From Nelumbo lutea (Eukaryota > Streptophyta > Magnoliopsida > Proteales > Nelumbonaceae): a stretch of DNA of 64,000 nucleotides. The translations under genes were made by a program, and so were the position numbers. Under the pieces are notes generated by a model that was given only the letters and a program-made list of their open reading frames with translations, was not told the DNA's origin and did not search any database. The stretch covers positions 55,113,655 to 55,177,654 of the forward strand of contig JAKGHH010000005.1 of assembly GCA_022828595.1 (NCBI GenBank), given 5' to 3'. Shown here one piece after another: positions 24,704 through 34,989 of this stretch (its first letter is position 1; each line of letters starts with the position of its first letter).

Positions 24704-26447
24704 AAAATTAAAAAATAAATAAATAAAAATAAAAACAAAACCATACATTTGGGGAATGGGTAATTTTCTTACTGGTATGTTCCAAGGTGTATGGTTATTA
24801 CTTTTTATCAAATCAATGGTTAAAACTAGCTCGCCACCAGATGCTAAAACAAGATCTACTTTCCTCCCTCCGCCTTTTGTTTCTGGCAATAGAAAAGAGA
24901 TTCAACTTTCATCATTCTTGAGTTCAGAAGAGAATTCCAGTACAAGGCATACCACCGACACTGATATTGCAGAGGGGATCACTTTAAATGGAAGGCATGC
25001 GTCTTCAAGTTTCAGGGTCTGTTTGATAGCAATATTGAATTGGCATGTAGAACTGGATGACTTTTGGTTCCATGCCTTTTAGTGGACATAAGGTCATACA
25101 ATAAAATATTTAGACATATAAATTAAAATTAATTTTAAATTCTTTAAGCCAACTCTATATATTATTTTAGCCATTAAGGAACAATTTGCTTAATGACTTA
25201 GTCACTAAGAAACAAAACAATAAGTCGTTCAATTCATTAACTTCAACCATTATCAAACGGCCCCTTAATTAGGAAATGTGTATTTATAATTGAATAGGAA
25301 TTATCGAAAGGGAACCATTGAGACAAGAATTAATTCCACCATTGAAAAAATAAATAAAAATCAAACAAACAGTAAAAGTTGAAAATATCATCCCTTCTTT
25401 TTTAGGAGTCTTCTTAATCCAGACCTGCTTCAATAAGAAGTGGAAGATTGATCTAGCAAGCAACTACTATGATGGTATATTGGTATGTACCCACATGGGC
25501 CACATCACAATGCACATTCCTTCCTCAACTTATTACTTTTTTTTTTTTTTGTTCCCTTCAATGAAGTCTATGATCAAGGTTGTGTTTGGTTTGGACTTTC
25601 TATCAAACTTGAGAAATGAAAAGAAAGGAAAATATGACCAAATAGTGCAAATGTCATCCAAATGTCAAGTGTTACGTAGAGAGAAAAGATAATGTAGCAA
25701 TAATGGTGGTCTTATCACAAAAGCTATGACTTGTAGTGCACGGGCCCCCTTGACAGACTACATACATCCAGAATCAACTTGATGATGAGATTGCAATTAT
25801 TCAATTTCCAAGCATATATTCATGTAAATGATAAAATAAGATTCTTCTAAAACTTTTAATATAATTTACAGATAAGATGGTGATAAATCATTACTTATAC
25901 AAGTCTTAAGGAATCAAGATATCTCAGTCTCCTACAATTAATTGGGAGCTAAAGAGGGCACAGCTTGCTTTTATTATGACACCCACCTCCAACTATGCTC
26001 TTTGAAAAATACCAGTTGAAGTGGAGAATATTTAAATAATTATCATCACTTAGGTACTTAGGTCTAAGAATATAATAAAACTGAAAGTCTAAAATGATTT
26101 ATGCAAAAATTAAAAGAAAAATGTATGGCCACTCCGGATAATTATCACTAGTCTTTTCAACCTCGAAGTTCATTTCCCACATCTTGTCTCATTAGTTTTT
26201 GCTTATGTACTAGAAAAACATGAAGAAACTTTTCTTAGTTTTCTAATTAAATTAAGAGTGATATATATTTTATGAAAAAGCTAAAATTATTATAGTTGTA
26301 ACCAATTAAATGGATTTTCATTAAAATTGACAAACCATTTTAGGATAATATCTTTTTGTCATTATACATATATAAATACATACATACAAACCATGTATAG
26401 GTAGGGAAACCTTTAGGGCAATGTCTTTTTGACATTATACATACATA
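24704..26447. other. Intergenic, no gene seen
   Basis: AT-rich sequence. The frame 24756-25082 encodes no recognisable domain. A T run is present near 25535-25550. No transposon ends were identified. Confidence 0.4.
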
Positions 26448-26548
26448 GACTATGTTTGATTTAAAGGAAAAGATAGGGAAATCATTACAAACCATGTATA
26501 GGTTTTTCTACCTTTTCTTTCCTTTCCTTCAAACCAAAGACAGCTATA
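26448..26548. mobile_element. Foldback MITE, family F copy 2
   Basis: About 100 bp from TATGTTTGATTTAAAGGAAA to TTTCCTTCAAACCAAAGACA; the arms pair and the centre reads ACCATGTATAGGT. Same family as 1721 and 48918. Confidence 0.55.
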
Positions 26549-26689
26549 AGGGAAAATTGAAGGTGTTCAACATCTTTTTCCTTCTAAGGAAAATATCTAA
26601 AATACATGTTAAGTAATTTTTTCATGAATTTTTAAATAGATTATTATTGCTACCAAATTTGGAGTCGAGAGTAGCTTAATAATTTCCAA

Positions 26690-27252
26690 GGTTTAAAGAC
26701 TGCGGGTCCCACCTGTTAAGAGTGAAATAGCGTCAAAGGCCCCGATACCTTCCCTAGGGGTGAAGACTGATAGTAAAATTAGCCAAGATCACATTAGGAG
26801 TGTATTAGGAGTGTACATGCTAGCTTGAGTATGTGCGGGTGTACGTTGAGTTGTGATGCCTTTTATAGTTAGAATAGCCCGGAAGCGGAGTAATGAGCAA
26901 TGAGTAATTGTACTCGTCCTGTAGATTGTGAATCAGTGATCACGTAGAGAGGAGCCAAAGAGGCATCGGCTGACCACGTCCCGTTCATAGGTGTGCTGGG
27001 AGTAAATGCACCGAGAATGTGTGACTGTAATAAATTCTCCGTAATCACTCGTCATGAGAGTTGCCCTATTGCCCTTGGAGGAGTGTGGAATGGCAGGGGT
27101 ACCCTTGGCCGACGCCATGTATCCTCTAGTGTGTTGCCTAATATACATGATGATGGTAGATTTAGCCCTCCAGTGAAATTGCGACATGTGGCACATCGTG
27201 ATATATAGGCAAACACCCAAGTATCAATTTATAAAGTTGGTGTCCCACCCGG
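26690..27252 (-). mobile_element. LTR remnant, minus orientation
   Basis: On the - strand this reads as the promoter and R/U5 part of an LTR: a TATA box in ACTATAAAAGGCATCAC (around 26855-26871), a transcript start region with ACACTCCTAATACACTCC, then CCCCTAGGGAAGGTATCGGGG and a pyrimidine-rich end. Its upstream side is interrupted by the 27253-29743 element, whose CCCGG target duplication shows that GC-rich sequence after 29743 was once contiguous with it. No gag or pol neighbours it. Confidence 0.5.
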
Positions 27253-27935
27253 TGTTATAGTCCCGTGCGTAGAATCCCATCACGGGTTGGCCACGGTGCG
27301 AAAGCTCTGCTTTTCCTTGCACCTTCTCTTACGTGTAGACCCTATTGCGGCAATCGCGTGGGTGATTTTTTCAAAAAATCACCCGAACTCTCCTTACTCT
27401 CTTTCTTAATTGCGAAAACTAAATGCTTTATTTCAATTCGTTGCACCTTAAATAGGAGATTACAGAAGAGAATTCCTTTTTGGATTCAGCTAATCTAGGG
27501 TAATCCAACTTAAACTAAAACTCATAATTTCCTACTCAAACTCAAACTCATAACTCTTACTTAAGAAGATAAAATAAGATAAGGATAATATAAGATTAGG
27601 GATAAGGGATAAGGGATAAGATAAGCTGGCGGCGTTGGCTTGACGTGTCTAGATAAGGGTGGGCCCACCCTTATGAGCTGTCATGTGGGCCCCGCTCTGC
27701 TACTGCTGCCGAGTGCATGCGGGCGGCTCATGGTGTCGTTGTCGCGCGGTGCGTGCACGCAGCTCATGGTGCCACTGTCGTGCGGTGTCGGGCGTGTGCG
27801 CGGTGCGTGCTACCGCACTGCCTAGCGGTGCGTGTTACGCGCCATGGTGCCGCTGCCGTGTGGTGTGTGCGGTGCGCGCTGCTGACTGACGGTGCGTGTT
27901 GCTGTGCGGCGCTGCCAGGCGGTGTGACCATAACA
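27253..27935 (-). repeat. 3' LTR of the starch-synthase element
   Basis: Shares with 29020-29743 the words GCGAAAGCTCTGCTTTTCC, ACCCTATTGCGGCAATCGCG, AAATAGGAGATTACAGAAGA, GATAAGATAAGCTGGC, TGTCATGTGGGCCCCGCTCT, and a GC-rich half made of GTGCGTGCNCG(C)GGCTCATGGTG-like units. It is about 40 bp shorter than its partner. Several open frames in the GC-rich half are artefacts of base composition. Confidence 0.9.
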
Positions 27936-27939
27936 TTAC

Positions 27940-28987
27940 ACCCCTCCCGAACTCCGAGCTTGTCCTCAAGCTCGTATTCCGGATACATGGCTTGGGACTC
28001 TACGAATGGATCAAATGGCTGCATACTATTTCTCAATCCACCAACAGTAAGAACAACAGGGACTGCCCCGTACCTCAGTGCATAAAGCTGGATTATTTGA
28101 TGCAGACCCCAACCACCTTTTTTAGTTTCCAGTTCCCAGGCATAACCATGGCTTACAGTGACTACACGATCTGTTGCACTCAATCCAGCCGCAAGGACAT
28201 TGAAGTGTTCCCCACCTCCTGGGTCATATAGTTAGAAGTAGTTTTGTGGAAGATCCACATAACACAAATCGCGTACTGGACCATGGCCCTGGTGTGCTAT
28301 GTTGTGGATCACAGGAATGCATCGGGTATACTTACAGAAGAGAACCCCAAGAGCAGCCTTACCGAACAGACCCATGCGTTTTAAAATATCCTCTCGGCCT
28401 CCCCCATATATATTTTCCTCAATATTGCGAGACGTAGGGCTGTCCATGAACACAAAATCCATGCCATCAAAATAAGCTTGGAAGAAAGTTACCTCTATAT
28501 CCTGCCCCTCCACCTTACATCTCTTGCGCACTCCTGTTTCTTGGATTTTTGCATAGTTACCATACTGTGGTGCCGCAACCATAACTTTATGTCCACGCCG
28601 AGCCAAGGCCTTCGGTAAAGCCCCAACAACATCGCCAATCCCACCTGTCTTCGTCAAAGGAGCGCATTCTACAGGTTCTACTATAATGTTCGTCACATCG
28701 TCCCCGGCCAAAGGAGGAGACTTTACAGTTTCATCCTCCATGCGTTGGTCCTTGGAAATAACTGTGGCTGTAGGGGCAGCGATCTGTTGTTCACTGGATG
28801 CCTCTGCCTAGTCCGGACGGTGTCTGTTGGTGTTGTTGATTCCCTCAGAACTCATTTCTTTGTTGGGGAGGAATGCTTCCAGTAGGCGTCGCATCTCCCG
28901 GACGTCTTCCCTGACTTCACGAACCTCCATGCTGGTTTCTGCTCACCTATGTCCCAGTTCGTTGACCTTGACAGATAGCTGCTCCAT
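27940..28987 (-). pseudogene. gag-like leader fused in frame to starch synthase II pieces
   Basis: From an ATG at 28987 one reading phase gives a short gag-like, charged helical leader (MEQLSVKVNELGHR, then MEVREVREDVREMRRLLEAF). It then passes into starch synthase II at about 28702: [20 protein letters not shown], the ADP-glucose loop near the GT5 N terminus, then [40 protein letters not shown], and after a gap of roughly 45 family residues [13 protein letters not shown] and YVDLPQNYF. After a stop (28234-28232) the same phase continues [28 protein letters not shown] and GGWGLHQII, then jumps about 170 residues to [12 protein letters not shown] and [13 protein letters not shown] (ends about 28004). 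Introns are absent, three in-frame stops are present and most of the C-terminal lobe is missing, so it cannot make starch synthase. Confidence 0.88.
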
Positions 28988-29003
28988 ATCGCTCGTGACG
29001 TTT

Positions 29004-29016
29004 GGCTCTGATACCA
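29004..29016 (-). other. Primer binding site of the starch-synthase element
   Basis: TGGTATCAGAGCC on the - strand, three bases inside the 5' LTR, complementary to initiator tRNA-Met. Confidence 0.9.
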
Positions 29017-29019
29017 ATT

Positions 29020-29743
29020 TGTTATGGTCCCGCACGTAGGATCCCGTAACGGGTCGGCCATAGTGCGAAAGCTCTGCTTTTCCTTGCGCCTTCTCTTGCG
29101 TGCAGACCCTATTGCGGCAATCGCGTGGGTGATTTGTTAAAAAAATCACCCGAACTCTCCTTACTCTCTTTCTTGACTGTGAAAACTGAATGCATTATTT
29201 CAATTCGTTGCTCCTTAAATAGGAGATTACAGAAGAGAATTCCTTGTTGGATTTGGCTAAGCTAGGGTAATCCAACTTAAACTAAAACTCCTAATTTCCT
29301 ACTCAAACTAAAACTTATAACTCTTACTTAAGAAGATAAAATAAGATAAGGATAAGATAAGATAAGGGATAAGATAAGCTGGCAGTGAGTTGGCTTGATG
29401 TGTCCAGATAAGGGTGGGCCCACCCCTATGAGCTGTCATGTGGGCCCCGCTCTACTGCTGCCAGGTGCGTGCGCGTGGCTCATGGTGCCGCTGCCGTGCG
29501 GTGCGTGCACACAATGCTGTTGCTGCACAGTGTGTGCACGCGGCTCATGGTGTCGCTGCCGTGCGGTGCCGGGCATGTGCGCAGTGCATGCTGTCGTGCA
29601 GTGCGAGCAGTGCACGCTAATGCCTGGCGGTGCGTGCTGCGCGCCATGATGTCGCTACCGTGCAATGTCGGGCGTGTGTGCAGTGCGTGCTGTCGTGCGG
29701 TGTGTGCTGCTGTGTGGCGTTGCCAGGCGGTGTGACCATAACA
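29020..29743 (-). repeat. 5' LTR of the starch-synthase element
   Basis: 724 bp partner of 27253-27935. Its outer (right-hand) end CCATAACA is followed by CCCGG, the target duplication. The right half is GC-rich and carries repeated CGTGCGGTGCG and GCTCATGGTGTCGCTGCC words. Confidence 0.9.
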
Positions 29744-29752
29744 CCCGGGCAC

Positions 29753-29890
29753 CGGTCTGGCTGCCCTGGCGCGACCTGGCATGACCTGCACGCGGCCTGG
29801 CGCGACCTGCGTGACCTGGCACGGCCTGCGTGCGGCCTACACGACCTGGCCGGATCAGCCTGGCACATGATTCGACCTGGTCGACCTGGC
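29753..29890. repeat. Degenerate CCTGGC-GACCTG minisatellite
   Basis: Repeated words CTGGCGCGACCTGGCATGAC, GCGCGACCTGCGTGACC and CGACCTGGCCGG with a variable period of about 15-20 bp. Open frames on both strands here are composition artefacts. Confidence 0.6.
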
Positions 29891-29934
29891 AACCCATAAG
29901 ACGCCCACCGATGAACCATAACGACATATCCCGC

Positions 29935-30110
29935 GAGCTCGGTAGCTCACCAAGGAGCTTGCCAAGGAGCTCGGTAGCTCACCAACGAGCTCGCCAAGGA
30001 GCTAGGCAGCTCTCCAAGGAGCTCACCACCACGGAGTCAGGCAGCTTGGCAAAGCTCGCCACAAGCAGCTCAGCATAGCTCCCCCGGGCAGCTCGCCACT
30101 TGTAGGGTAG
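29935..30110. repeat. AGCTCGCCA minisatellite, array 1
   Basis: Repeats of AGCTCGGTAGCTCACCAAGG and AGCTCGCCAAGG with a unit near 15 bp or its double. The core AGCTCGCCAM is also the core of the 30663-30838 array. Confidence 0.65.
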
Positions 30111-30157
30111 CTCGATACAGAAGAGTAGTTTGGCATATCGCAGGAAGATCTCCTACC

Positions 30158-30300
30158 TGACAACCTGGCCCAGACACCAACCCACCGACCTGACAACCTG
30201 GCCCAGACACCGACCCACCGACTGACACAGGTGCTGACCTGACAACCTGGCCCAGGCGCCGACCTAGCCACCTGACACAAGCGCCAGCCTGACAACCTCG
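30158..30300. repeat. CCTGACAACCTGGCCCAG minisatellite
   Basis: Four units of about 37 bp, each with CTGACAACCTGGCCCAGRC followed by a variable ACCGACCCACCGAC-like half. Degenerate toward the right. Confidence 0.7.
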
Positions 30301-30662
30301 AGGAGTTCACCACCATACCCCAGTTCTGACGGGATGTGACGAGTCTTACCGTTTGGAGGCTTTTCACCCACCTAACTCGCGAGAACTCCGGTATATAAAG
30401 ACCTCACCCCCCAAAGGGGAGGGGGATATGGGAAAAAAGGATGGTAACCCCTGCTCTCTAGCTCTCTCATTTCTCTCCAAGCTCTCTATAATCAAAATGC
30501 TAACTTAGGCATCGGAGAGTCCCCGCCGGGAAAATACCCCTGGGTCCTCTTATTCAGTAGAGGAAATCACCTCCTGCAGAGGGTAGTCGGGTTGCGCTAC
30601 ACCAGGGAGCTCCACCACCCTCCAGTTGCAGGCTGCCTAGGAGCAGGTCAAATGACGAGTCC

Positions 30663-30838
30663 ACCAGGGAGCTCGCCACCAGGCAGTTCGCCACTAGGCA
30701 GTTCGCCGCTAGGCAATTCACTGCCAGGTAGTTCATCGTCAAGCAATTCATCGCCAGGCAGTTCGCCATCAGGCAGTTTGCCACCAGGCAGTTCGCCACC
30801 AGGCAGTTCGCCGCCAGGCAGTTCGCCACGAGGTACTT
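30663..30838. repeat. 15-bp tandem repeat, array 2
   Basis: About twelve units of CAGGCAGTTCGCCAC with point changes. Because 15 is a multiple of three, all frames stay open: one strand gives repeated GSSPP, the other VANCL. No promoter or start context supports translation, and it sits in an LTR remnant. Confidence 0.85.
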
Positions 30839-31301
30839 AGCCAAAAAAATTTATACATCACAAAAAATGGTACGTGACCAGAAACAATTACATCAATACC
30901 TACATCAATTACTATAAAATAAATTAATTTATTTAATTAATCCCTAGCATATGGAATGTATTTATGTAAGAATATCTCTTATTACTATACAATAAAAATG
31001 ACTCTCGTAGAATTCTGGTGGGACACAATTCATATTTGCTACTTTCTTGTTGCTTTCTCTAGGACCACCCATACATTTCCTCAATGTTGCTCTCATCCTC
31101 CTAACTTCTCTCTCCCTCTCTGGCTGCCTTTGTTTGTTCAACTTCAAGTAATTATCAAAAGAGTTCTTTTTTATTCAATTTAGATTGACTTGAATTCATA
31201 CACGTGTTTTGCATTTTCTTAATTAAACTTGCCTTTGGCATTAACTAATTAAAGAAAATAAATAACAAATCACAAATTTATGAGATGTTCAACGACAGAA
31301 G

Positions 31302-31770
31302 TAGGTGTGGATTCGAGTCAAACCGAGTCGAATAGCATCAGGCTTGAGCTTGCCTTGAGACTGTTCCACAAGGTTCAAATTCGAGCTCAAGCTCGGTTTG
31401 AGCTAGAACCTTGAGTTCGTGCTCAGTTCGAGTAAAAAAATCATAAGCTCGAGTTCGATTTTGAGAAAAAATATTATAAAAATAAAAATTATATATAACA
31501 ATATTTTTTTATTTGATATTTAAAAAATTAAGATTTATAATATTTTTATTATATATATTATTTTCTATAATTATAATTATATATATATTCAAGCCGGCTC
31601 ACGAGCCTCACAAGCCAAGCTCTAGTAGGCTCGAGCTCGGCTCGTTTCATAATCGAGCAGTGAATTGGGCTCGAGCTTGGCTCGAAGCTCAGTAAAAGCC
31701 AAGCCGAGCTAAGCTTTTCATGAGCCAAGCTCGAGCAGCTCGTGAAAAGCTCAACTCGTTGCTACCCCTA
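31302..31770. mobile_element. hAT-type MITE, family C copy 1
   Basis: 469 bp from TAGGTGTGGATTCGAGTC to CAACTCGTTGCTACCCCTA. Both arms are rich in GAGCTCGAGCTTGGCTCG words, the centre is AT-rich. The flanks GACAGAAG and GACAAGAG agree at six of eight positions, a plausible 8-bp hAT duplication. The second copy is at 47546-47962. Confidence 0.65.
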
Positions 31771-31782
31771 GACAAGAGTCCC

Positions 31783-31936
31783 AATCTGCTCCTCACATAA
31801 TGCTCCTTACACCGATCCCACAACATATTTCAGCCATTTATGGGAACATCCCCAGTTCTTATTTATTATTTTTTTATGAGAGATGTTCCCAATATACAGT
31901 GGGATGTGGCAGTGAAGTTATTATGAGGGGCAGATT
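31783..31936. mobile_element. Foldback MITE, family G copy 1
   Basis: About 154 bp from AATCTGCTCCTCACATAATG to TTATGAGGGGCAGATT with pairing arms across the full length (GGGAACATC facing GATGTTCCC). It follows the family C element almost directly. Related copies are at 46208 and 47061. Confidence 0.65.
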
Positions 31937-33550
31937 TTAATTCGTTTGATAACATGGTTGATTTTATTTTTAAAAATAAAAACAGTTTTTACATTGGGAA
32001 AAGCAATACAATTTTAATACGTTTGTAAGCCATTTGTTTTGGTAGAAGAAAATTTTTTAAGGGGGCATTCTTTTTTTTGGATTTTGAGAGGGGGGAAAGT
32101 TGGTCACTAGGATTTTGGTTCCCATTGACCAAGAATTCCATGTTCATTTTTCAGAAATTAATGTGGGGACTAGGGAAAGTTTATATTCTTGGGTAAATGA
32201 TACCTATCTCCTAGGTGGGTAAATAACTTTCCCACCTAGGAGGAAAGTTACTGACACTTGAATGAAACAAAAATGCCCATTTTAATAATGGATTTTTTTT
32301 ACTAAAGTGATCATTATCTTATTTACCTAAAAAATAAAAGAACATAAGTAAATGCACTTACCCGAGTAAATGTTTCCCAAGAAAAACTTACCCAGGTAAG
32401 TAACTTACCGAAAAGCGGAATAGGCAAAAAGAGCCTTAAAAGTGAGTGTTGTTTAAAAAAAACTATTTTTTAATGTTTGTTGATGTATTATTTGCTACAT
32501 ATTTTCTTAATATTTCTTTCATTTCTATGTAATACTTACATTAACTATAATATCTAATTAATTTTCATACTTGTGCGTTTATAATTCCAGCATGACAACT
32601 TGACATTTCCAAATTACTGTTATAATCCCAACAACTCTTGGCTTTACCTTCACATTTTGAAAATGGAGAATTTTGCCTGTAATTTTCCCATCCTCTCTCT
32701 CTCTCTCTGTTCATCCCTTTACTTTAATTCTGGAGAAAGGGAAATACTATCCATATCACCAATTCACCATCGCAAATACTGAAATACATGTGAGTGGTCT
32801 TCCTTTCATCACCAATTTGATGATTTTGGTTGTGGATAAAATTGGGAATGATGTAGAGGGTGTTTGGCTTCGTTTACATTTATTCAGTAAATATTTATTG
32901 AGGGTGTCAAATAGGTGCCACTTCAGTATTTTCTCTCTCTTGTTCTTTTGCATGCATTCAAAATGAAAAAAGTCAATTTTAGTTTATGTGCATGCCAGCT
33001 GTTTATGAAAGTTGTTTTTTAAAGCTTCCACAAATTGTTAGGTGATTTTTCACTGTTATGTGGAGCCTGGTGGAGCTGAAGGTGCCTAGCGGCACCTAGT
33101 TGTCTTAAATGTTTGTAATTATTTTATTTTTTGATTTTACTAACAAATAAAGTACAAATGTTTATTTAATAAATATAAATGAAACCAAACACATACATAG
33201 TATGCATTTGGTATAATTTCTATTTATTAAATAAATATTTGTATTTAATTTTTGTTTAAATTTGAAAAAAATAATTAATAAACTATTTATTAATAATTAG
33301 GCACTACATCAATGAAACAATGAATAAATCCTCAACCTTTAACAGAGAAGTGTTAAAAGGAAACTTCCCCATTCATGAGTGCACACATAAATCAAGCCTT
33401 ATGCATACGAATCATCATGATAAGATAAATACTAATTTAGTAAAACATAACATCATTTATCAAATAAACAAAGTGATACAAAACATTGCCATAATAAAAC
33501 TCAGTACTCCTCACAAAGAGCGCCTCGTACCAACCTCACAACACAGCGCA
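31937..33550. other. Intergenic, no gene seen
   Basis: AT-rich with a small duplicated CCTAGG(T/A)GGG patch near 32205-32240 and a (CT)n stretch at about 32695-32708. Frames at 32600-32966 lack any domain. Nothing else is supported. Confidence 0.4.
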
Positions 33551-34980
33551 GCCGTGAATTAGGAATATCATCTCAGCGCGCTGTGTGAGTAACATATTCG
33601 GATTCATAACATTTATGTCGGTGGTCAAAATGGATAGAGGGAAAGGCTCCTTCCGGAACTTCCGACGTGAATAATAATGCCACGGCGATAATAAAAGTCT
33701 CATGTACCGTCGGATGCTTCAAGGAGTGAAAATGAAACAGGGGTGGAGGGAGGATGAGGAACCTTTTCTACGAAAAGCTTCGCTGCGAAAGAGTAGGCTC
33801 AATAGTCTTTCTACGCACTCTCATACACGTGTGTCAATGGGGATTTGGCACTCTCCCCCACTGCCACTACCCCTTTTTCCCCGGTCTCCAGGTTGATGGA
33901 CCAAAATCTGCATCAGTTAAATTCGACGTCCAAACCAACCTAGAGTCAACAAGACAAATTCGACAGATCTGATCAGACGGTCAGAAGTTTCCCAGGATGG
34001 TATACGTGGCAATCATCATGGGGATATAAAACCAATCACACCAAACATTCACCTGCTTGTACAGTGTGCACGCTTCACTCTCAAGTAGGATCAAGGGGCA
34101 GAGAGCCGTGTCGACGCAAAAGACATCAGCAGCCCTCCTTGTCCGATTCACAAAAAAAGTCAGAAAGAAACCTACCTCCAAACCAAACACCACCCAAGGG
34201 TAGTTTCGTCTTTTTGTAACCGACATTCCATACCGTGGATTTCGGATAAGACGACAGACGAACCCAGCAGCGCCGTTGGATGTAATTACTGGCTTTACCT
34301 ACCCGGTGAGGCGGTGACGTCGTTGATACAATACAAATTACAAAATCTAATAAACTAATAAGCTATTAAACAAGTATCATTTTCACATGAACTCACGATG
34401 GGTCAAAGGACATGATAGCGAAAATTGCGCTTGCTCAGGGCCACTCCTGTCATTTTACATTTATCAGGCAAGGAATTCATGATGAGAGCGTACTCTGCTC
34501 ACAAATTTTCTCTTCTCGCATATGTCATGAGCTTTCTCTTTATTTTCTAATTTAATAAAATTTACATCCGTTACATCTGAATAATCCGGTTCTAATAAAA
34601 ATTCTGATGGGGCCAGATACGGTGTATCTCATCACGCAATGCACGGCGAGATGGTTTCCGAGAAGGTTCTGGCTAAACGCCGCGTGGTGCGTCAAAGTCA
34701 AGATTCAAGCGGAGCCCTTCCAGGCCACTAGGCCAAACGAGGAGCGTGGCCGTGGCAACGGGTGACTGGTGAGGGCTAAAATGCGCCGGGTCTCCCTGCA
34801 ACTTTCTCAGTCAGTCAGTAACGTAACGGAACGGAAAGTCAAAGGGGGACAGAGTCTGGGTGTGAAGTATCATTGCTTTAGAAGTTTAGAGCCGAGTTTT
34901 TTGTCTAAATCAGTACTTAATTAAGTTAATTAATAAAATACATATAGGTAGTCTTTCTTTCTGTTGTTCGTGTCTTTGTG
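33551..34980 (+). promoter_or_regulatory. Probable upstream regulatory region of the Tubby-like gene
   Basis: This stretch is more GC-rich than the flanking intergenic DNA and has no transposon ends. It carries a G-box CACGTG (33826-33831) and a palindromic TGACGTC element (34315-34321), both typical bZIP/bHLH sites in plant promoters. AATAAAATACATATA near 34934 could serve as a loose TATA region. Binding and the transcript start are inferred. Confidence 0.45.
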
Positions 34981-34989
34981 AGGTGAATT

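Larger units (their letters stand above)
27253..29743 (-). mobile_element. LTR retrotransposon carrying starch synthase II fragments
   Basis: A complete non-autonomous LTR element read on the - strand. LTRs are at 29020-29743 (5', 724 bp) and 27253-27935 (3', 683 bp); both start TGTTAT and end CATAACA (in + orientation). The flanks are CCCGG on both sides (27248-27252 and 29744-29748), a perfect 5-bp target duplication. The primer site for initiator tRNA-Met is at 29004-29016 and a purine-rich tract lies at 27936-27949. The internal 1.08 kb has a short gag-like start followed by intronless starch synthase II coding sequence. There is no protease, integrase or RT, so movement would need enzymes of another element. 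Confidence 0.88.
29744..30862 (+). mobile_element. GC-rich LTR remnant with internal minisatellites
   Basis: The block 30330-30560 has LTR promoter features on the + strand: GGTATATAAAGACCTCACC (TATA box about 30391-30400), CTCTCTAGCTCTCTCATTTC as leader, then CTAACTTAGGCATCGGAGAG and CCCCGCCGGGAAAATACC, a word combination common in plant Gypsy LTR U5 regions. Minisatellite arrays lie on both sides. The right end is probably TTTATACATCA (about 30850-30861). No primer site follows, so it is a solo or truncated LTR. The left boundary is unknown. Confidence 0.55.

Noticed and set aside
27683..28085. Overlapping frames on both strands rich in cysteine, arginine and alanine
   Set aside because: They lie in the GC-rich half of the 3' LTR of the starch-synthase element and reflect base composition; the same kind of frames occurs in the 5' LTR at 29395-29927.
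28232..28741. A functional starch synthase gene
   Set aside because: It is intronless, lacks transit peptide and most of the catalytic C-terminal lobe, has an in-frame stop and lies between two LTRs.
30592..30840. GSSPP-repeat protein resembling a cell-wall or collagen-like protein
   Set aside because: It is a 15-bp minisatellite that keeps all phases open; there is no promoter, signal peptide or start context, and the other strand gives an equally long repeat frame.
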